A stretch of 5,344 nt of DNA from Methanomassiliicoccales archaeon (lineage in GTDB: Archaea; Thermoplasmatota; Thermoplasmata; Methanomassiliicoccales; JACIVX01): contig JAJRAG010000059.1 in assembly GCA_028682925.1 (NCBI GenBank), forward strand, positions 1 through 5,344, given 5' to 3'. The translations under genes were made by a program, and so were the position numbers. The notes under the pieces were generated by a model. It ran no database searches, was not told the DNA's origin, and saw only the letters and a list, made by a program, of their open reading frames with translations. How positions within the stretch are numbered: the first letter of the stretch is position 1; every line of letters begins with the position of its first letter. Positions 1 through 4,055 of the stretch are shown here, in pieces.

Positions 1-2681
1 GGAGGCGAGGTCTTCCCGATGATGACGTCCCCTCCGTTGACAGCGGTCTCAGGACTTATCAGCCCGTCCTCACCGAGGCTGCCGTACGCGAGGTCGGCCC
101 TCGCTCCCCTCACGTCGGGACTTGGGATCTCAAAGTGGTCCTCCTGACCTCCTGGGTACCTGCGCTCCTCGGCCCTGTATGTCCTCATGAACGACGAACG
201 GCCTAGACCACGTTCCACGCTCGCCTTGTTGAGGATCAGAGCATCTTCCATGTTATATCCATGATATGAGAGAATCGCGACCACGAAGTTCTGTCCGGCC
301 GGGCGCTCGTTGAACGCCACGAAGTCCATTGGTTTGGTCTGGACCATCGGCTTTTCCGGATAGTGAAGCAGGTGACCCCTAGTGTCCGGCCTCTTCCTGT
401 AGTTGGTGGAACTCAATCCAAGTGACTGCTTCGCCATGCCCGAACCCATCGTCACTCGCGGAGATGAGTTATGCTCCGAGTAGGAGACCAATCCAGCGCA
501 TACCCCGAGAATGACGATCGGGTCCACCTCCATGTGGGTGTGCTCCCTCGTCATCAGCAGCGGCGTCTTCATCTCTCCGTTGCAGTGGAGGCATCGAAGC
601 AATGCAAAGCTGTCTTCGGTACCTGGGTTCATCCAGTCGACGTCGGTCTGGGAGATCGCCCTACCGCAGCTGTCGCACCTTTCCGGTACGTCGTAAGGTT
701 CGACGGCGATAAAGGAGTCCTCTTCCTCCTCTGCATCGACCCATTCGATGATCCCCTCTCTGAGAAGATCGGACCATCTCACCTTGCCCTCCCTAATATC
801 GTCAAGGTGCTTCCTCAAGAGGACGGTCTTGCCGTTCTTCAGGACGACGAGGGGGCGTCTCAGCCTGCCTTCGTCGCAGTTGATCATGACCTCGTCCATT
901 TCTTCGTCGTATCTGATGTTTATCTCGTGGGAAAGGAGACCACATCTGCGTCGATGCCTTATCTCGGCGACGAGCTCCCTCGCTTTTTCGTGGACTCCTA
1001 CAAGATCCCCGTTGACGAAGACCCTAGTCCCCGTCTTCTGCTGGCCCTTGACTTCCTTGACGCCGAGGTCCTTGAGCATGAAATGCACGTTCTCCTCGCG
1101 GAATCCCTCGGAGACATCGATGATGAGGGCCGCGTTCTTCACAAGACCGCAGTTCTGACCTTCCGGGGTCTCGTTCGGGCACAGCCTTCCCCACTGCGTA
1201 GGGTGCAGGTCTCTTGCCTCGAAGTGAGGCTGACTTCTTGTCAGCGATGATGTTATCCTCCGCAGATGACTGATCGTGCTCATGTTCGACGTTCTGTCCA
1301 AGAGCTGGCTTACGCCGGCCCTCCCTCCGACCCAGTTACCTGTGGCAAGGGCGTGAAGCAGCCTGTGCGTGAGCAGATCGGGTCTGATGGCGCTCGAAAT
1401 CCTCAGGTCCTTCTTCCTGGCGTAGGATCTCTCGAGCTGATACTTCAGGTCCTTCATGAGGTTCGTGAATGCCACTCTGAATAGGTCCTCCATCAAATCC
1501 CCTGAAAGCTTGAGCCTCTTGTTAGCATAGTGGTCCTTGTCGTCCTCCTTCCGGAGCCCCAACGACAACTCAAGAACAGACCTCGCGATCCTTCCCAAAA
1601 AGATCGCTTTCTTGAGTCTGTCCTCTGGCGCATCTCCGAGGTGCGGAAGCAGCGACCTGTCGATGATCGACTCGACCTTCTTGACCCTGTACTCTTTGGC
1701 CTGCCCCGTGGCGAACTTCCTCTCGAGATACAGGACCGCATCGTCCGTCGTGAAGATGCCGTTAGGCGGAAAAATCTTCTTGTCCTGGCACTCTTCGATG
1801 TTGGCATATACGATGTTCGCCATCTCCGGGACGCTGACTATCGCGTCGTAGATTTCCGCATCGCTCTCCATACCGAGAGCTTTCATCAACGCAATGAGAG
1901 GGATCTGCCCGGAGGCAGCCGGCACGGTGACCATGAGCATGCCGTCCTTCTTCTTCTCGACAAGCGTGAGCGCACGATAACCTTCCTTCTGCGAGAACAC
2001 CTTCGCGACCTCGATCTTCGTTCCGTAGCGCTCGTTGAACTCGACCATCACCCTGTTCGGCGCGAGGTCCTCGAGGGATATTAGTACGCGTTCGGTCCCG
2101 CCGATGATGAAATAGCCGCCTGGATCCTTTGGGTCCTCGGCAGCCTGTACGAGCTTGTCAGAATACTCAGCCTCTGTCAATTCCCTCTCTTCCTCCAAAT
2201 TCTCCTTGAAGAGAGTGCATCTTTTCGATTTGACCATGATGGGCAGGTCGCCGATGTGGACCTTCTCCGGTTCCTTCTCGATCCCGTCCTCGACGATAAT
2301 GAAATCCAACCAAACCGGAGCAAGGTAGTTCAGATTCCTGAGCCTGGCCTCCATTGGTGTAAGGGAATGGGAAGCGCCGTTCGCCTCTCTGACGACCGGC
2401 AAAGTAACTTGGATCGTCGGTCGAGCCTGGGGTTCAATGTTGCCCGTCTTCTCGTCCCTTCTGCGGCCGACCCTTATCTCCACGATCCTTCCTTCGGTCT
2501 TGTCCGGGTCGAGCCTTATGATTCCCCGATCGATGTCTTCGGCCGAGACCCTCAGATTGTCCACGATCTTCTGCATCCTGCTGCTCGGGTTGTCAAGCGT
2601 GGAAAGGAAGTCGTTGAAACTTGAGATGTGATGGTTGACTATGCTGCGCTCTTTGAAATAGACCTCGACAAGATCTCGCAA
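1..2681 (-). CDS. rpoB: DNA-directed RNA polymerase subunit B (3' end beyond window)
   Basis: This is the second-largest subunit of archaeal RNA polymerase (bacterial beta / eukaryotic Rpb2 homologue), which forms half of the active-site cleft. The frame stays open for 893 codons from the start to the left edge. Visible landmarks in order: the N-terminus RDLVEVYFKERSIVNHHISS typical of archaeal B subunits; GDLPIMVKSKRC in the protrusion/lobe region; DDKDHYANKR near residues 380-389; HALATGNW at 443-450; HPTQWGRLCP from H493 followed by ETPEGQNCGL to about 513; HTHMEVDP from H714; and GYNMEDALIL, with the acidic pair E812-D813 that corresponds to the Rpb2 pair near the catalytic magnesium. The later active-site lysines and the C-terminal clamp zinc site lie outside the window. 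The start is TTG at 2681-2679: no ATG or GTG occurs in frame between the upstream in-frame stop and codon 36, and starting at codon 36 would delete the conserved N-terminus. The subunit is not split into B'' and B'. An inserted CxxC...CxxC element lies at residues 666-705. Confidence 0.98.
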   Translation of the reverse strand, partial: MRDLVEVYFKERSIVNHHISSFNDFLSTLDNPSSRMQKIVDNLRVSAEDIDRGIIRLDPDKTEGRIVEIRVGRRRDEKTGNIEPQARPTIQVTLPVVREANGASHSLTPMEARLRNLNYLAPVWLDFIIVEDGIEKEPEKVHIGDLPIMVKSKRCTLFKENLEEERELTEAEYSDKLVQAAEDPKDPGGYFIIGGTERVLISLEDLAPNRVMVEFNERYGTKIEVAKVFSQKEGYRALTLVEKKKDGMLMVTVPAASGQIPLIALMKALGMESDAEIYDAIVSVPEMANIVYANIEECQDKKIFPPNGIFTTDDAVLYLERKFATGQAKEYRVKKVESIIDRSLLPHLGDAPEDRLKKAIFLGRIARSVLELSLGLRKEDDKDHYANKRLKLSGDLMEDLFRVAFTNLMKDLKYQLERSYARKKDLRISSAIRPDLLTHRLLHALATGNWVGGRAGVSQLLDRTSNMSTISHLRRITSSLTRSQPHFEARDLHPTQWGRLCPNETPEGQNCGLVKNAALIIDVSEGFREENVHFMLKDLGVKEVKGQQKTGTRVFVNGDLVGVHEKARELVAEIRHRRRCGLLSHEINIRYDEEMDEVMINCDEGRLRRPLVVLKNGKTVLLRKHLDDIREGKVRWSDLLREGIIEWVDAEEEEDSFIAVEPYDVPERCDSCGRAISQTDVDWMNPGTEDSFALLRCLHCNGEMKTPLLMTREHTHMEVDPIVILGVCAGLVSYSEHNSSPRVTMGSGMAKQSLGLSSTNYRKRPDTRGHLLHYPEKPMVQTKPMDFVAFNERPAGQNFVVAILSYHGYNMEDALILNKASVERGLGRSSFMRTYRAEERRYPGGQEDHFEIPSPDVRGARADLAYGSLGEDGLISPETAVNGGDVIIGKTSP
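567..686 (-). other. Zinc-ribbon-like insertion inside RpoB (residues about 666-705)
   Basis: Between the conserved DAEEEED (residues 649-655) and HTHMEV (from 714) the protein carries extra sequence with C669-x2-C672 and C697-x2-C700, spaced by 24 residues. This is a plausible four-cysteine zinc site (CDSCG ... CLHC). As I recall the family, Pyrococcus-type B subunits have only about a dozen residues at this point and yeast Rpb2 has a charged linker, so the position is a known variable surface loop. Zinc binding is inferred from the cysteine pattern only. It is distinct from the canonical clamp zinc site near the C-terminus, which is not in this window. Confidence 0.75.
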
Positions 2682-2684
2682 AGT

Positions 2685-2693
2685 ATCACCCTC
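2685..2693 (-). promoter_or_regulatory. Ribosome binding site of rpoB, overlapping the rpoH stop
   Basis: Read on the minus strand, GAGGGTGAT lies just before the TTG start at 2681. The TGA inside it is the stop codon of rpoH. This supports the TTG as the true start and suggests that ribosomes finishing rpoH reinitiate on rpoB. The gap of three bases to the TTG is short if GGTGAT is the pairing core, and eight if GAGG is. Confidence 0.6.
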
Positions 2694-2949
2694 TTATTAC
2701 CAGACGGTATGCTGTGAAGGTCTCCGCCGTCGGGCTCCGCCTGACGACCTTCACAATTCTCCCCTCTTCAATCGGACCATAAATGTTTTCAAGAACTCTT
2801 ACGCATGAATCGCTGCGCCGGATCTTCGGAAGCTGATCCTTTGTTATCTTCATCGACTTCAAAACCTTGTCAGCCTCTTCTTCCGTAGCCAAATAGTGTT
2901 CTGGAACGAGCTCGTGCTCTAGAACATTATACTCTACAGTATCTACCAT
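2686..2949 (-). CDS. rpoH: DNA-directed RNA polymerase subunit H
   Basis: This is the small archaeal RNA polymerase subunit homologous to the C-terminal domain of eukaryotic Rpb5. It sits at the jaw of the enzyme and helps hold downstream DNA. The 87-residue protein shows the family pattern: an ELVPEHYL motif at residues 13-20 (the usual form is H-x-LVPxH), a short acidic helix, LPKIRRSD at 40-47, and the C-terminal RRSPTAET...YRLV block that marks the family. The length is slightly above the usual 75-85 residues because of a few extra N-terminal residues. The ATG at 2949-2947 is preceded by GGTGA four bases upstream, a good Shine-Dalgarno site. The gene is directly followed by rpoB with a four-base gap, the conserved archaeal order. 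Unrelated to bacterial sigma-32, which shares the symbol. Confidence 0.95.
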   Translation of the reverse strand: MVDTVEYNVLEHELVPEHYLATEEEADKVLKSMKITKDQLPKIRRSDSCVRVLENIYGPIEEGRIVKVVRRSPTAETFTAYRLVIRG

Positions 2950-3000
2950 CGTTTCACCCCGCCCCTACGCCTCGGACCTTCTGGTCTACTAGGTAATGGT

Positions 3001-3010
3001 TTTATAAAAA
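3001..3010 (-). promoter_or_regulatory. TATA box for the rpoH-rpoB operon
   Basis: The minus strand reads TTTTTATAAA here, containing a strong archaeal TATA element. Its centre is about 55 bases upstream of the rpoH ATG. With the usual 25-base spacing, transcription would begin near 2980 and leave a leader of about 30 bases that includes the Shine-Dalgarno site. The T-run at its upstream edge may also act as a terminator for the tRNA gene upstream. No strong purine-rich BRE is visible. Confidence 0.65.
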
Positions 3011-3081
3011 CCCATCGCGAACCGCTGCCGGAGACCTCGACACGCATGTGTTCTTCACCTACCCAAGCGGGCCCGCGGGGA

Positions 3082-3114
3082 TTTTCGGAGACCACGGCGG
3101 GTGACCGAGGCCTT
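3082..3114 (-). other. T-loop tRNA intron, 33 bases, after position 59
   Basis: The T-loop exon bases TTCG (3120-3117) pair with CGAA (3087-3084) to give a four-base-pair central helix stacked directly on the T-stem. It is flanked by three-base bulges AAA (3116-3114) and AAT (3083-3081). Cutting after the second base of each bulge removes exactly 33 bases and restores a normal seven-base T-loop, TTCGAAT. Inside the intron, AGGCC pairs with GGTCT (one G-U), then comes a U-U mismatch, then CGG/CCG closing a seven-base loop. One extra C (3088) bulges between the central and inner helices. This is the bulge-helix-bulge form recognised by archaeal tRNA splicing endonuclease. Confidence 0.88.
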
Positions 3115-3153
3115 TTCGAACCCCGGGCCATCTGGTTAAAAGCCAGATGCTCT

Positions 3154-3181
3154 TTCTAGGGAAACTTGTCGTCAAGAATCC
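3154..3181 (-). other. D-loop tRNA intron, about 28 bases, near position 20
   Basis: The D-loop bases CTAGG (3188-3184) pair with CCTAG (3160-3156), flanked by three-base bulges TAG (3183-3181) and AAA (3155-3153). Cutting after the second base of each bulge removes 28 bases and joins ...GGTA to AGAGC. The inner hairpin is CTTG/CAAG with an ACGA loop, extended by GA/TC beyond a two-by-two T mismatch. The central helix is five pairs rather than four and is separated from the D-stem by two extra bases, so the motif is relaxed. The boundary could shift by one base, since GGTAGAGC would also give a standard D-arm. Confidence 0.8.
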
Positions 3182-3252
3182 TACCTAGCTGAGCTACGGG
3201 CCCTTTGGCTAGCAAGCCTTGGCGTTTGTAGAAGTGCGAGTAATGACTACGA

Positions 3253-3261
3253 TTATTTAAA
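3253..3261 (-). promoter_or_regulatory. Probable TATA box of the tRNA-Lys gene
   Basis: The minus strand reads TTTAAATAA here, an A/T island in otherwise mixed sequence, with its centre about 54 bases upstream of the first tRNA base. Transcription would start near 3232 and give a 5' leader of about 30 bases for RNase P to remove. Archaeal tRNA genes use upstream TATA boxes rather than internal A/B boxes, so introns in the D- and T-loops need not disturb transcription. Confidence 0.5.
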
Positions 3262-3421
3262 CTTTACTGAACTATCCGTCCCCATGACCATCTGGACGAC
3301 CGACAAGAACTCATCACGTCGAGGCAGGACGGTGAACGAGGCGCGCCACCAATCGTCGGTCAAAGGCGCCCGTCCATTTCACCGATGCGGGCCTCACTCT
3401 GCATTCTCGTTGCAGGTCACG
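3262..3421. other. Non-coding intergenic stretch with inverted repeats
   Basis: No convincing gene lies here. It holds two modest inverted repeats. GACCGAC (3298-3304) pairs with GTCGGTC (3355-3361). GGACG (3327-3331) plus GGCGC (3340-3344) pair with GCGCC plus CGTCC (3366-3375), the 3' halves being contiguous and the 5' halves separated by eight bases. The two pairings are interleaved, so they could exclude each other or form a pseudoknot. A box-C-like GTGATGA occurs on the minus strand near 3312-3318 but lacks a matching CTGA box D. An unrecognised small RNA is possible but unproven. Confidence 0.3.
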
Positions 3422-3430
3422 TATAAATAT
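3422..3430 (+). promoter_or_regulatory. TATA box of the zinc protein / aEF-1beta operon
   Basis: TATAAATAT lies with its centre about 37 bases before the ATG at 3463. With the usual 25-base spacing, transcription would begin near 3450, leaving a leader of only about a dozen bases with no clear Shine-Dalgarno sequence. The first gene is therefore probably translated from a short-leader or nearly leaderless message. Confidence 0.7.
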
Positions 3431-3462
3431 GCGAACCGGTATCCTGCTTCCCGGCGAATAGC

Positions 3463-3630
3463 ATGGAAAATGAGAAGATTTGCAGTTCATGCGGTGTTAG
3501 ACTCACAAGCAAGGGCATCACGACCTTCTTATGCCCGTCATGCGGGGAAGTTCAGATAGGTAGATGCTCGAACTGTCGTGATCAGAGCGTACAATACACC
3601 TGTCCAAGATGCGGATTCAGCGGGCCTTAG
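3463..3630 (+). CDS. Small four-CxxC zinc protein, HVO_2753 type (DUF1610-like)
   Basis: A 55-residue protein made almost entirely of four zinc-knuckle motifs: CSSCG at C7/C10, CPSCG at C24/C27, CSNC at C35/C38 and CPRCG at C47/C50, ending in GFSGP. Motif spacing, the RC..CR third motif and the CGF-SGP ending match the widespread archaeal small zinc proteins typified by HVO_2753 of Haloferax, where, as I recall, the gene also sits beside the aEF-1beta gene and mutants are altered in swarming and biofilm formation. The eight cysteines could hold up to two zinc ions. The molecular role is unknown; its context points to translation. The ATG at 3463 is chosen because the TATA box is correctly placed and no longer in-frame extension is needed. 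The TAG stop overlaps the Shine-Dalgarno site of the next gene. Confidence 0.93.
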   Translation: MENEKICSSCGVRLTSKGITTFLCPSCGEVQIGRCSNCRDQSVQYTCPRCGFSGP

Positions 3631-3635
3631 GTGAT
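3629..3635 (+). promoter_or_regulatory. Ribosome binding site that sets the aEF-1beta start
   Basis: AGGTGAT is a seven-base match to the anti-Shine-Dalgarno sequence. It begins inside the TAG stop of the upstream gene (3628-3630) and ends four bases before GTG at 3640. It covers the earlier GTG (3631) and part of the ATG (3634), so neither of those can be served by it. This favours 3640 as the start. Confidence 0.7.
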
Positions 3636-3639
3636 GTTC

Positions 3640-3906
3640 GTGGGGAAAGTGGCTGCCGTCTACAACTTGATGCCCGAGGGAATCGAGGTCTTGATGGATG
3701 ACCTCGCAAGACGTGTTTCTGAGGTCATTCCGGATGGAGTCAGAATAGTGAAATCCCAGTCGAAGCCATTCGCATACGGTCTGATGGTCCTGGAGGTCAC
3801 CTTCTTGATGAATGATGTCGCGGGCATCACCGACTCTCTTGAAGCCGCCCTACAGACCGTCGAAGGAGTACAGACAGTGGAGCCGATATCCGTCAGTCTG
3901 ATCTGA
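3640..3906 (+). CDS. ef1b: Translation elongation factor 1-beta (aEF-1beta)
   Basis: This is the guanine nucleotide exchange factor that reloads aEF-1alpha with GTP after aminoacyl-tRNA delivery. It is functionally equivalent to bacterial EF-Ts and homologous to the C-terminal exchange domain of eukaryotic eEF1B. From GTG at 3640 the protein has 88 residues, the usual archaeal length, and begins MGKVA..Y.LMPEG, matching the family's M-G-x-V...MPE start. Other family signatures are KPFAYGL at 42-48 (usually EPIAFGL), a D-x-x-G-x-TD block at 59-65, and VEGVQTVE at 74-81. GTG 3631 or ATG 3634 would add three or two atypical residues and lie on the Shine-Dalgarno site. It is co-transcribed with the zinc protein gene, directly downstream and probably translationally coupled. 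Confidence 0.95.
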   Translation: MGKVAAVYNLMPEGIEVLMDDLARRVSEVIPDGVRIVKSQSKPFAYGLMVLEVTFLMNDVAGITDSLEAALQTVEGVQTVEPISVSLI

Positions 3907-3974
3907 GCCGGTGCGTCCAGTCTTTTGTTCGGGTTTGAGTGCCCCTCCCTTTAGGTCATCGTCAATCCGCAAAC

Positions 3975-3986
3975 CAATCTAGATTG
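3975..3986. repeat. Perfect 12-base palindrome between convergent genes
   Basis: CAATCTAGATTG is fully self-complementary. It sits in the 149-base gap between the 3' ends of aEF-1beta and the malic enzyme. There is no adjacent T-run on either strand, so it is not a clear terminator; a short CTTTTG run near 3920-3926 is the only T-rich candidate behind aEF-1beta. It could be a protein-binding site or chance. Confidence 0.35.
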
Positions 3987-4055
3987 AATCGGCAGTGCAA
4001 AGACCACACAACCGCGACTCGATGCTCCAGTGCTCCAATATGTGATCGTCGGCTT

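Larger units (their letters stand above)
3068..3203 (-). tRNA. tRNA-Lys(UUU) with introns in the D-loop and T-loop
   Basis: After removing 3154-3181 and 3082-3114, the remaining 75 bases fold as a complete tRNA. The acceptor stem is GGGCCCG (3203-3197) with CGGGCCC (3075-3069) and discriminator G at 3068. The D-stem is GCTC/GAGC. The anticodon stem is TCTGG/CCAGA with loop CTTTTAA, giving anticodon UUU at 3140-3138. The variable loop is five bases (TGGCC). The T-stem is CGGGG/CCCCG with loop TTCGAAT. Every stem pair is Watson-Crick, and the U8, G15-C48, G18G19 and TTC landmarks are present, so this is not a decayed gene. The G discriminator fits archaeal lysine tRNAs. CCA is not encoded. The anticodon loop, where most archaeal introns sit, is uninterrupted. 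Confidence 0.92.

Noticed and set aside
471..1250. Plus-strand open frame of 259 codons antisense to rpoB
   Set aside because: It lies wholly opposite a conserved rpoB frame, has no recognisable protein pattern, and is explained by the codon bias of the real gene.
2943..3131. Minus-strand open frame of 62 codons between tRNA-Lys and rpoH
   Set aside because: It starts inside the tRNA, runs across the rpoH promoter and Shine-Dalgarno site, and is basic low-information sequence.
3312..3318. Box C-like GTGATGA on the minus strand, suggesting a C/D guide RNA
   Set aside because: No CTGA box D or D' follows at a suitable distance and there is no terminal stem.
3284..3559. Plus-strand open frame of 91 codons upstream of and overlapping the zinc protein gene
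   Set aside because: It overlaps the zinc protein in another frame, spans that operon's TATA box, has no Shine-Dalgarno site and shows an arginine/serine-rich shadow composition.
4022..4037. Short direct repeat TGCTCCA twice
   Set aside because: Only two seven-base copies, too short to separate from chance.
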